A stretch of DNA of 64,000 bases, taken from positions 1 through 64,000 of the forward strand of contig NZ_JACHEG010000007.1 in NCBI RefSeq assembly GCF_014201355.1, written 5' to 3'. Both the position numbers and the translations under genes were made by a program. Positions 1 to 7,849 of this stretch are shown in pieces. This DNA is from Aliirhizobium wenxiniae (GTDB lineage: Bacteria; Pseudomonadota; Alphaproteobacteria; Rhizobiales; Rhizobiaceae). Every line of letters begins with the position of its first letter. Position 1 is the first letter of the stretch. Under the pieces are notes generated by a model that did not search any database, was not told the DNA's origin, and was given only the letters and a program-made list of their open reading frames with translations.

Positions 1-253
1 GATTTCTCTAGAACGAAGGACATCGTCGCTAGCAGCGCCGCCGCCCTCGTCAGTGAGCGGGTTATAGTCCCACGCCCCCGAAAACGTCAACAGGCTATTT
101 TCACAAATCTGCAAAAATCGAACAAGTTATTGATCATGTTCAATTTATTCGAATGGAAGCGAAGACCCAGCCGGTTTGCCCCACCAAACACCCCGCCAAG
201 TCCCGCAGATAAGACGGCAGCGGCCACAGGTCTGTCTGAGTGCATCCTATCGC
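1..253. other. Left edge; no confident gene
   Basis: No gene is supported here. On the minus strand a frame is open from about position 90 to the window edge. It would read MTFSGAWDYNPLTDEGGG if the TTG at 88-90 were a start, so it could be the first 30 residues of a gene that runs off the left side. There is no clear ribosome binding site in front of it, so this stays a guess. Positions 91-253 hold the AT-richer tail after the response regulator that ends at 254. No hairpin with a T tract was seen. Confidence 0.2.
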
Positions 254-970
254 CTAGACCCCTGCAGATTGCCTTAGGTCTCTTTCGGCCCGTTCGATGG
301 CGCTCGCGTTCAAAACCTTGCGTGAAAGTGCTACCGCGACTGCTCTCGTACGAAGGTTGAACCAACCTTCGCTCCCCTGCCCCGGCGTCTCATAAACACC
401 GAGCTTTTCATAAAGCTGCTGCAGGCGGTTCTGTACGCTGCGCAGTGACAGATGTTTTCGCTTAGCGATCGCCTTGTCGGTCAACCCCAGCGCCACATCG
501 ACGAGGATTTCGTATTCGACGTCGGTAAGGCCGAGGGAATTACCAAAAGTCTTCTGCTGAATACCACGCACTTCCCGGTCGATCACACACTGGGATTCAA
601 CGAAGACGCTGCGCAGTGCAAGTTTCAGCCGTTCTTCCGAAGCCGACTTCAGCACATAGCCATAAGTCGCGCCTTCAGGCACTATCCGCGCCACGCCCCG
701 CACATAGGCTTCGTCGGAATAGTTCGACCAGAAAAGGATTTTGGTATCTGGACGCTCGCGCCAGATCGTGCGTGCCGCCTCGATCCCGTTGCGTTCGCTC
801 ATCTGCAGATCCATGACGACATGCTCGACGCGCAATGTGCGGGCCTGTCCTTCGCCCTTCAGACCGTTTTCCGCCTCGATCACGTGCCCGCATTCCGGCA
901 GGGCCGCACGGACTGCCTCATTGAGAAATGCGCGGTGAAGGGCATCGTCCTCGACAATCAGCACATTCAT
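254..970 (-). CDS. Response regulator, NarL/LuxR family
   Basis: DNA-binding response regulator of 238 residues. The receiver domain (about 1-120) has the acidic pair in VLIVEDD near the N-terminus, the phospho-acceptor Asp54 in VVMDLQM and the conserved lysine in YVLKSAS. A LuxR-type helix-turn-helix follows at about 150-215, with LTDKAIAKRKHLSLRSVQNR as recognition region. The ATG at 970 lies just after the histidine kinase stop (973-975), so the two genes are translationally coupled; a GTG at 976 in the same frame is the alternative start. With its kinase it forms a NarL-type two-component system that probably controls the divergent sugar importer beginning at 2461; the target is inferred from position only. 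Confidence 0.9.
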   Translation of the reverse strand: MNVLIVEDDALHRAFLNEAVRAALPECGHVIEAENGLKGEGQARTLRVEHVVMDLQMSERNGIEAARTIWRERPDTKILFWSNYSDEAYVRGVARIVPEGATYGYVLKSASEERLKLALRSVFVESQCVIDREVRGIQQKTFGNSLGLTDVEYEILVDVALGLTDKAIAKRKHLSLRSVQNRLQQLYEKLGVYETPGQGSEGWFNLRTRAVAVALSRKVLNASAIERAERDLRQSAGV

Positions 971-972
971 CG

Positions 973-2217
973 TCACACCTCAACCAAAACCGGGAAATCC
1001 GGCGAGAGGGTCAGCCGCATCCGGGTTCCCCTCCTCTCGCGGCGACCGGCCGGATTGCTGCCAATTTCGAACCGAGCCGCAATCAATCGAGCGCGGGTCC
1101 TCATGTTGTCGATACCATGTCCGGCCGTTTCCTTGATATCGGCGAGGCCTCGACCATCATCTTCGACCTCGATGCAAAGTGATTGGCCGCTCCGCGCGAT
1201 CCGCACCGTGATATTGTCCGATTGCCCATGACGAATGGCGTTATTGACTGCCTCCTGGACGATACGGAACAGCGCCACAGCAACCGTCGGATTGAGATCA
1301 CGAAGGCTGCCGCCGCTCTCATCGATCATCCTCCATCCTATCGGCTGGCCGCTTTCCCGAACCGACCGTTCCAGATGGTTCTCAATCGCTTCCGCAACAC
1401 CGAAGAGCTGCAATACAGTGGGCTTGGCCTCTTCGATGATCTGGCGAAGGTCATGCATACACTGCTGCATCGCCCGACATAGTGGTTCCAACGCGTCGCC
1501 CGAGACTGCAGGCAGATGGGTCAGTCGCTCCATGCGGCGCGTCAGCCTTGTCAGGTCAGCAAGCGTCTGGTCGTGCAGATCCATGCCGATGCGCTGGCGC
1601 TCTGCCTCCAGTGCTTCCGTTAGCTTCAGCGCGCCGAAACGCAGCCCCTCTTCCCTAGCGCGCGCTTCCGTTTCTATGACGGCCGAGCGTTTCGCCTGCT
1701 CGGCTGCACGCAAAGCAAAGAAATAGGGCGCCAGAAGATCGGCCACGGCACGGGCGTTTTCGACATCTTCCTGGGTATAACAATCGCTCTGCCGGCTGGA
1801 GCAGCTTAGCGCACCGATCACATCACCCTGCACTTTCAGCGGTACATGCAACCGGCTATGCAGCGAAAGCTCGATGATCGGGCTTGAAAACGCGCCTTTG
1901 AAATGAAATCGCGGGTCGGTGCATGCGTCGCCTGAAAGCAGGAAATCCACCTCGCCCGAAAGCAGTGTGCGAATAGGGCTTCCGGTCAGAAGCGCCGGCG
2001 GGTGCTGGCTCCAGGCGGTATCCAGTCCGCTCTCATAGGCAATATGGTATTTTCCATCCAGCATCTTGATGCAGACGTCGAGATGGTCATGCGGGATGAT
2101 ATGGCTGATCTCGTCCGCCACCGCCTTGATGATGGAATCGAAATCGAGCTGGCCCGCCAGAAGCCGGGAAATCCCCAGATAGCGGTCGAACAGCGAGTTG
2201 CGCGCCGGATTGAGCAT
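973..2217 (-). CDS. Soluble sensor histidine kinase with GAF domain
   Basis: Cytoplasmic sensor kinase of 414 residues in the NarX/DegS (HisKA_3) class. Residues about 10-170 look like a GAF sensor domain. The phospho-acceptor His215 sits in the X-box motif MDLHDQTLADLTR, and an HATPase_c domain follows with the N-box at EAVNNAIRHG and the G-boxes at VEDDGRGL and GHGIDNM. No transmembrane segment is visible, so it should sense a cytoplasmic signal. The ATG at 2217 is preceded by a strong GGAGGAGGT ribosome binding site. It is first in a two-gene operon with the response regulator and divergent from a CUT2 sugar importer, which suggests sensing of an imported sugar or its metabolite. Confidence 0.9.
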   Translation of the reverse strand: MLNPARNSLFDRYLGISRLLAGQLDFDSIIKAVADEISHIIPHDHLDVCIKMLDGKYHIAYESGLDTAWSQHPPALLTGSPIRTLLSGEVDFLLSGDACTDPRFHFKGAFSSPIIELSLHSRLHVPLKVQGDVIGALSCSSRQSDCYTQEDVENARAVADLLAPYFFALRAAEQAKRSAVIETEARAREEGLRFGALKLTEALEAERQRIGMDLHDQTLADLTRLTRRMERLTHLPAVSGDALEPLCRAMQQCMHDLRQIIEEAKPTVLQLFGVAEAIENHLERSVRESGQPIGWRMIDESGGSLRDLNPTVAVALFRIVQEAVNNAIRHGQSDNITVRIARSGQSLCIEVEDDGRGLADIKETAGHGIDNMRTRARLIAARFEIGSNPAGRRERRGTRMRLTLSPDFPVLVEV

Positions 2218-2282
2218 GGGCGGACCTCCTCCAGTCCTTCAGCCGTCAATTAAGCGTGAGCTTTTCAAGTCTGTCCTGCGGG

Positions 2283-2313
2283 AACCCGCAGATTTTGCGC
2301 GCAAACCCGCAGA
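2283..2313. promoter_or_regulatory. Direct repeat with central palindrome, candidate operator
   Basis: In the 243-base space between the kinase gene and the sugar importer, the ten bases AACCCGCAGA occur twice (2283-2292 and 2304-2313), 21 bases apart, i.e. on the same face of the helix. A perfect 12-base palindrome TTTGCGCGCAAA lies at 2294-2305. Such a paired site suits a LuxR-type response regulator dimer, most simply the product of 254-970. Function is inferred from symmetry and position only. Confidence 0.4.
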
Positions 2314-2460
2314 AAGCCTGCTTGGATGCGCCTGTACTTTGTCAAGAAACTCCTCCATCCTCGATTTACTGAGCAAAAGGGGCTCAGGGCAATCATTATC
2401 TCCGGATCACCGTTGAGGAGCGGCCCGGACGATATGCAGGGAGCTATTTGGGAGGAAATC

Positions 2461-3468
2461 ATGACCATCAGAACGATGCTGGCGGCATCCGTCGCCTTTG
2501 CATGCCTGTGCGCACCCGCGCTCGCCGATACGTCATCGAAAAAGATCGCGCTGTCGAACAACTATGCCGGCAATTCATGGCGTCAGGCGATGCTGACAAG
2601 CTGGGACAAGATCACCAAGGAGGCCGTCTCCAAGGGCGTGGTCGCGGCAGCCGACCCGTTCACCACCGCCGAGAACCAGGCGACCGAGCAGGCAGCCCAG
2701 ATTCAGAACATGATCCTGCAAGGTTATGATGCGATCGTCATCAATGCAGCTTCGCCGACCGCCTTGAACGGCGCAATCAAGGAAGCCTGCGACGCCGGTA
2801 TCACCGTTGTTTCCTTCGACGGCGTCGTTACGGAACCCTGCGCATGGCGCATCGCGGTCGATTTCAAGGCGATGGGCGAAAGCCAGATCGACTATCTCGC
2901 CAAGAAATTGCCCAAGGGCGGCAATCTTCTCGAAATCCGCGGTCTTGCCGGTGTCTCGGTCGATGACGAGATCCATGCAGGTATCGCGGCGGGCGTTGCC
3001 AAGAACTCGCAGTTCAAGATCGTCGGTTCGGTCAATGGCGACTGGGCACAGGATGTTGCCCAGCGCGCTGTCGCCGGTATCCTGCCGAGCCTGCCGGAAG
3101 TGGCGGCTGTCGTCACCCAGGGCGGTGACGGATATGGTGCAGCCCAGGCCTTTGCCGCCGCCAAGCGCCCGACGCCGACCATCGTGATGGGCAACCGCGA
3201 GGACGAACTCGTCTGGTGGAAGGGACAGAAGGACAAGGACGGTTACGAGACCATGTCGGTCTCGATCGCGCCCGGCGTCTCGACGCTCGCCTTCTGGGTG
3301 GCGCAGCAGATCCTCGACGGCAAGGAGGTCAAGAAGGACCTTGTCGTGCCGTTCCTTCGGATCGATCAGGCCAATCTCGAGGAGAACCTTAAGAATACCC
3401 AGAAGGGTGGCGTGGCGAATGTCGAATATTCGCTGGAAGACGCCCAGAAGGTGATCGACGCCAAGTAG
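2461..3468 (+). CDS. Sugar ABC importer, periplasmic binding protein (CUT2)
   Basis: Periplasmic substrate-binding protein of 335 residues, ribose-binding (RbsB/Peripla_BP_4) type. It begins with a Sec signal peptide (MTIRTMLAASVAFACLCAPALA, written in full here only as a description of its hydrophobic core), cleaved after ALA around residue 22. The fold continues with typical elements such as the DAIVINAASPTAL stretch and a C-terminal VTQGGDGYG hinge region. The ATG at 2461 follows GGGAGGAAATC, an excellent ribosome binding site, so in-frame ATGs further upstream are not used. It is the first gene of a five-gene importer operon and is separated from the ATPase by a strong hairpin. The substrate is not predictable beyond a monosaccharide or polyol. 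Confidence 0.93.
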   Translation: MTIRTMLAASVAFACLCAPALADTSSKKIALSNNYAGNSWRQAMLTSWDKITKEAVSKGVVAAADPFTTAENQATEQAAQIQNMILQGYDAIVINAASPTALNGAIKEACDAGITVVSFDGVVTEPCAWRIAVDFKAMGESQIDYLAKKLPKGGNLLEIRGLAGVSVDDEIHAGIAAGVAKNSQFKIVGSVNGDWAQDVAQRAVAGILPSLPEVAAVVTQGGDGYGAAQAFAAAKRPTPTIVMGNREDELVWWKGQKDKDGYETMSVSIAPGVSTLAFWVAQQILDGKEVKKDLVVPFLRIDQANLEENLKNTQKGGVANVEYSLEDAQKVIDAK

Positions 3469-3482
3469 CGTCGCCTCCCGCG

Positions 3483-3522
3483 TGCCGGGGCGCGAAGGCG
3501 CCCAACCCTTCGCGTCCCGGCA
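3483..3522 (+). terminator. Intercistronic hairpin after the binding-protein gene
   Basis: A 16-base stem (3483-3498 with 3507-3522, a single G-U pair) closes an 8-base loop. No T tract follows, so it is more likely an mRNA-stabilising or attenuating hairpin than a full terminator. It would let the binding protein be made in excess over the ATPase and permeases. Confidence 0.75.
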
Positions 3523-3554
3523 TTGTCCGACACAACAGAATCGACAGCGATTGC

Positions 3555-5015
3555 ATGACCAAAACCTTGAAGCGAGAAGAGGTTGTGGCAGCGCGTGGCG
3601 TCCGTGTGACGTTCGGCGCCGTCAAGGCGCTCGATGGCGCAGACCTCGTGATCCATGCCGGAGAATGTATCGGGCTGGTCGGCCATAACGGTGCCGGCAA
3701 GTCCACCATCGTCAACGTCATCAATGGCGGGCTGACACCGCATGACGGTTCGCTCACCTATAGCGGCCGTGAAATTCACGGGATCTCGGCGGCCCGCGCC
3801 AATGGCGTGCGCTGCGTCTTTCAGGAACTGTCGCTTTGTCCGAACCTGACGGTCGGCGAAAACGCCCGCATCATGCATGCGGAACTCAAGGGCTGGACCT
3901 GGCGCAACCGCGCGCTCTCGCTTGTCGAGACCCAGCTCAAGGACATATTTCCCGGTCATTCGATCGATTGCGACTCGACAGTCGATGATCTGTCGATTGC
4001 CGAGCGACAGATGGTGGAGATCGCCATCAGCTTTGCCGGCATCGACAAGCGCCCCAAACTCGTCATCCTCGACGAACCGACATCCTCGCTGGATGCCGGG
4101 CTTGCAGCACAATTGATGGCCTATATCCGCAAATTCGTCGGTGAAGGCGGTTCGGTTCTTTTGATTTCGCATATTCTCGGTGAGATTCTTTCCACCTCCG
4201 ACCGCATCGTGGTGATGAAGGACGGCCGCGTGGTCGCGGACCGGGCGGCATCCGAGTTTTCGACCCGCAGCCTTGTAGAAGCGATGGGTAATGTCGTGCG
4301 CGAGCAGGAATTCTCGCGCTCAGTCGCTGCCCGGGCAGGCGATGCGGTCCTTTCCATGCCGCCGCGACGTGGCCACGGGCTTGCCTTTCAGGCCTGGCGT
4401 GGCGAGATGATCGGCCTTGCCGGCCTCGGTGGCCACGGCCAGACCGAAGCCCTGCTCGACCTCTATCTCGACCGCAACAGCAACTGGTGGCCGAAAAGGC
4501 AGCGGGAGATCGCCTTTGTCGCCGGGGATCGCGGCTTGAACGGCACATTCCCGCTGTGGAGCATCCTCAAGAACCTTTCGATCGCCTCGCTCGGTCAGCT
4601 TGCGACCAACCGCATGGTCGACAGGGCGCGGGAGGAAACGCTGGGGGCCGGATGGAAACAACGGATCGAAATCCGCACGCCGAATATGGAAAACCGCATC
4701 CTGTCGCTCTCGGGCGGCAACCAGCAGAAGGTTCTTTTCGCCCGGGCCCTGGCGACCACAGCCAGCACCGTGCTGATGGATGACCCGATGCGCGGCGTCG
4801 ACATCGGCACCAAGCAGGAGGTCTACGAAATCCTCCGCTCGGAAGCCGCCAACGGACGCACCTTCATCTGGTATTCGACGGAAATGGACGAAATCCGCCT
4901 CTGCGATCGGGTCTACGTTTTCCGCGATGGCGCGATTGCGGCCGAACTTGTCGGCGAGGAAATCACGGAGAAAAACGTTCTGGCAGCCTCCTTTCACGAA
5001 GGAGACGCCGCATGA
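3555..5015 (+). CDS. Sugar ABC importer, ATPase with two nucleotide-binding domains
   Basis: ATP-binding subunit of 486 residues, RbsA/MglA type, energising sugar uptake at the inner membrane. The first domain has Walker A GHNGAGKST (near residue 40), an altered signature LSIAERQ and Walker B LVILDEPTSSLD. The second domain has the usual degenerate Walker A (GLGGHGQTE), a good LSGGNQQK signature and VLMDDPMRGVD. It is slightly shorter than the roughly 500 residues of the family. The start at 3555 has only a weak ribosome binding site. The stop overlaps the next start in ATGA, so it is coupled to the permease genes that follow. Confidence 0.93.
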   Translation: MTKTLKREEVVAARGVRVTFGAVKALDGADLVIHAGECIGLVGHNGAGKSTIVNVINGGLTPHDGSLTYSGREIHGISAARANGVRCVFQELSLCPNLTVGENARIMHAELKGWTWRNRALSLVETQLKDIFPGHSIDCDSTVDDLSIAERQMVEIAISFAGIDKRPKLVILDEPTSSLDAGLAAQLMAYIRKFVGEGGSVLLISHILGEILSTSDRIVVMKDGRVVADRAASEFSTRSLVEAMGNVVREQEFSRSVAARAGDAVLSMPPRRGHGLAFQAWRGEMIGLAGLGGHGQTEALLDLYLDRNSNWWPKRQREIAFVAGDRGLNGTFPLWSILKNLSIASLGQLATNRMVDRAREETLGAGWKQRIEIRTPNMENRILSLSGGNQQKVLFARALATTASTVLMDDPMRGVDIGTKQEVYEILRSEAANGRTFIWYSTEMDEIRLCDRVYVFRDGAIAAELVGEEITEKNVLAASFHEGDAA

Positions 5016-5953
5016 AGCTGTCTTCCGGCACGATCCGCCTGATCATCCCCGCCGCATCGCTGGTGCTGCTGCTCGCCGCCGTCTTCTACATGCAGCCGCG
5101 CGCCATGAGCTATACGGGGCTCAATCTTCTGTTCAATCTCGCGGTCCCGATCGCACTCGCGACCATCGCCCAGATGCTGATCATGTCGGTCAACGACCTC
5201 GATCTGTCGATGGGCACATTCGTGAGCTTCTGCGCCTGCGTTTCCGCTACGTTCCTGCAGTCGTCACCGGCGCTCGGCATCCTGATCTTTCTCGGCGCGA
5301 TTGCCACCTATGCGCTGATCGGCGTCGTCATCTATGTGCGCGACCTGCCGTCCATTGTCGTAACACTCGGCATGAGTTTCGTCTGGGGCGGAATTGCCGT
5401 TCTCATCCTCCCCTCGCCCGGCGGCACCGCGCCGACCTGGGCACGATGGCTGATGACGGCCAAGCCGCCATTAGTGCCGATGGCAATCGTCGCCAGCATC
5501 CTGATTGCAGCAGTCACGCATTATATCGTCATGCGCTCGTCCTTCGGCGTGCTGATGCGCGGCGTCGGCGGCAATGACCGCTCGGTGGAACGTGCCGGCT
5601 GGTCGGTCCTCGGCCTCCGCGCTGCTACCTATGCCTTGGCGGGCTTTTTCGCCGTGCTTGCCGGCATCGCACTGGTCGGCCTCACGACTTCCGCCGACGC
5701 CAATATCGCGCTCCGCTATACGCTGCTTTCGATCGCCGGCGTCATTCTCGGTGGCGGCCAGTTCGTCGGCGGCAAGGTTTCACCGATCGGCGCCGTCATC
5801 GGGGCGCTGACACTGACGCTCGCGGGATCCTTCCTGTCCTTCATGCGCATCTCGCCGGACTGGCAGATCGGCGCGCAGGGCGCGATCCTGATCGTCGTGC
5901 TCGCCCTGCGCCTTGCCCTCAACCGTCTGGAAAAGCGGGAGAAGAGCCAATGA
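5012..5953 (+). CDS. Sugar ABC importer, permease 1
   Basis: Inner-membrane permease of 313 residues in the RbsC (BPD_transp_2) family. It carries eight or more hydrophobic helices and the conserved NDLDLSMG segment near residue 65, typical of CUT2 permeases. It overlaps the ATPase gene and the second permease gene by four bases each (ATGA), so the three are co-translated. Two different permeases suggest a heterodimeric channel. The segment around PSPGGTAPTWARW is an extracytoplasmic loop. Confidence 0.92.
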   Translation: MKLSSGTIRLIIPAASLVLLLAAVFYMQPRAMSYTGLNLLFNLAVPIALATIAQMLIMSVNDLDLSMGTFVSFCACVSATFLQSSPALGILIFLGAIATYALIGVVIYVRDLPSIVVTLGMSFVWGGIAVLILPSPGGTAPTWARWLMTAKPPLVPMAIVASILIAAVTHYIVMRSSFGVLMRGVGGNDRSVERAGWSVLGLRAATYALAGFFAVLAGIALVGLTTSADANIALRYTLLSIAGVILGGGQFVGGKVSPIGAVIGALTLTLAGSFLSFMRISPDWQIGAQGAILIVVLALRLALNRLEKREKSQ

Positions 5954-6897
5954 GCCTCAATCGCCTTCTGATTGCCAAGCCGTGGATCTGGTCGTTTGCC
6001 GCAACGATTACCGTCTGGATCGTCACGGTGCTTTTCACCGGCGGCGCAAGTTCCTTCGGCCTGTCACAGGCAGCGCTCACCTTCGCAGCCTTCTCGGTCG
6101 TCGTCGGTATCGGCCAGATGTTCGTCATCACGCTCGGGCCAGGAAATATCGATCTCTCGGTACCCGCCACGATGACGCTGTCCGGCACGCTCGCCTTGAA
6201 ACTGATGGATGTGCAGGACGGCATGATCGTCGTCGGATTGCTTGCCTCGATCGGTATCGGTCTCATCATCGGGATAGGCAATTATGTGTTGATCAAGGCG
6301 CTGCGCATACCGCCGATCATCGCCACGCTGTCGATGAGCTTCATCGTCCAGTCTGTGGCGATCTGGAGCAATCGCGGCCTGCGCATTAAACCGCCGGAAA
6401 CGCTCGCCTCCTTCGCCACATCCAGCCTGTTCGGCATCCCCAATGTCGCGCTCGTGGCACTGATCCTCTCTATCATCGCCTGGGTGCTTCTGGAAAAATC
6501 CATCTATGGCCGCTGGATTTCGGCGATCGGGCAGAGCACGTTCGCGGCCCGCATGGCTGGCATCCCGGTCGATGGGACGCGGCTTGTCACCTATATGCTC
6601 TGCGCCGTGCTCGCCTCCGTCTGCGGTTATCTGCTGGCGAGCTTTTCCGGTGGTGCCGCTCTCAACATGGGCTCGGAATATCTGCTGATGTCGATCGCCG
6701 TCGTCGTCATCGGCGGCACGGCGGTGGCCGGCGGCAATTCCAATATCCCGGGCATCTGGGGCGCCTCGCTGTTCATGTTCCTCGTCGTCTCGATGCTGAA
6801 TACCTACGGCTTCGGTGCCGGTTTCCGCCTCATCCTCACCGGCCTCATCATCATCGCCGTCATCCTGCTTGCCGGTGGCCGGCAATCGCTTCGCTAG
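5950..6897 (+). CDS. Sugar ABC importer, permease 2
   Basis: Second RbsC-type permease, 315 residues, paralogous to the gene before it. The family hallmark GPGNIDLSVP occurs near residue 70 and multiple hydrophobic helices span the chain, with a C-terminal GLIIIAVILLAGG helix. The start overlaps the previous stop. It probably pairs with permease 1 to form the channel. It is followed after 27 bases by the lactonase gene, so the operon likely extends to 7842. Confidence 0.92.
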   Translation: MSLNRLLIAKPWIWSFAATITVWIVTVLFTGGASSFGLSQAALTFAAFSVVVGIGQMFVITLGPGNIDLSVPATMTLSGTLALKLMDVQDGMIVVGLLASIGIGLIIGIGNYVLIKALRIPPIIATLSMSFIVQSVAIWSNRGLRIKPPETLASFATSSLFGIPNVALVALILSIIAWVLLEKSIYGRWISAIGQSTFAARMAGIPVDGTRLVTYMLCAVLASVCGYLLASFSGGAALNMGSEYLLMSIAVVVIGGTAVAGGNSNIPGIWGASLFMFLVVSMLNTYGFGAGFRLILTGLIIIAVILLAGGRQSLR

Positions 6898-6924
6898 TCG
6901 ATAAATCCAACCGGACACAATGCC

Positions 6925-7842
6925 ATGTCACAGACCTCATCCATCTACGAAATCCACGATGATCGCTTCCGGTTCCTGATCGTTCCGACCTCGCCATTGG
7001 ACGAGCTTCATTCCGAATGCCGCTGGGCGGAGGGGCCGGTCTGGTTTGCCGATCAGGGCTCATTGATCTGGAGCGACAATCCGAATGAGCGGATGCTGCG
7101 CTGGGTCGAAGGCGGCGGTGTTTCCGTCTTTCGCAGCGCATCGAATTTTTCCAACGGCAATACGAGAGACCGGCAGGGCCGACTGGTGACCTGCGAACAC
7201 GGCACCCGCCGTGTCACCCGCACCGAGATCGACGGCTCGATCACCGTGCTTGCCGACAGCTATCAGGGCAAACCGCTGAATTCGCCCAACGATGTGGTGG
7301 TGCGCTCCGACGGCAGCGTCTGGTTCACCGACCCGACCTACGGCATCATGTCGAATTACGAGGGTTATCGCGCCGATCCGGAACAGGAAACCCGCAACGT
7401 CTATCGGCTCGATCCGCAAACCGGCGAGATTGATGCTGTCGTCACCGATTTCGGCCAGCCGAATGGCCTCGCCTTTTCGCCGGATGAAACCATCCTCTAT
7501 GTGGCGGATTCCTCATCCAGCCACGATCCAGACAGGCCGCGCCATATCCGCGCCTTCGACGTCGTGGACGGCCGAAAGCTCACGAACAGCCGCGAATATT
7601 GCACGATCGACACCGGCCTGCCGGACGGCTTTCGCGTTGATGTCTATGGCAATGTCTGGACCAGTGCTGGCGACGGCGTGCACTGCTTCGGACCGGAGGG
7701 AAAGCTGCTCGGCAAGATCCTGATCCCGCAGACGGTGGCGAATGTCACCTTCGGCGGACCACGGCGCAACCGCCTGTTCATCACCGCCACCAGATCGCTT
7801 TATGCAGTCTATACGGCGACGATCGGCACGTCCCTCGGTTAG
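6925..7842 (+). CDS. SMP-30/gluconolactonase family hydrolase
   Basis: Six-bladed beta-propeller lactonase of the SMP-30/LRE family, 305 residues. Recognisable elements are the N-terminal SECRWAEGPVWF metal-binding Glu region, SPNDVVVRSDGSVWFTDPTYG with the Asn and Asp ligands near residue 115-130, and GLAFSPDETILYVADS near residue 185. Such enzymes open sugar lactones formed by sugar dehydrogenases, or act on related esters. No signal peptide is seen, so it is cytoplasmic. As last gene of the CUT2 importer operon it points to oxidative metabolism of the imported sugar. Ribosome binding site is poor. It converges with the iron permease gene, seven bases away. Confidence 0.88.
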   Translation: MSQTSSIYEIHDDRFRFLIVPTSPLDELHSECRWAEGPVWFADQGSLIWSDNPNERMLRWVEGGGVSVFRSASNFSNGNTRDRQGRLVTCEHGTRRVTRTEIDGSITVLADSYQGKPLNSPNDVVVRSDGSVWFTDPTYGIMSNYEGYRADPEQETRNVYRLDPQTGEIDAVVTDFGQPNGLAFSPDETILYVADSSSSHDPDRPRHIRAFDVVDGRKLTNSREYCTIDTGLPDGFRVDVYGNVWTSAGDGVHCFGPEGKLLGKILIPQTVANVTFGGPRRNRLFITATRSLYAVYTATIGTSLG

Positions 7843-7849
7843 TCGATGT

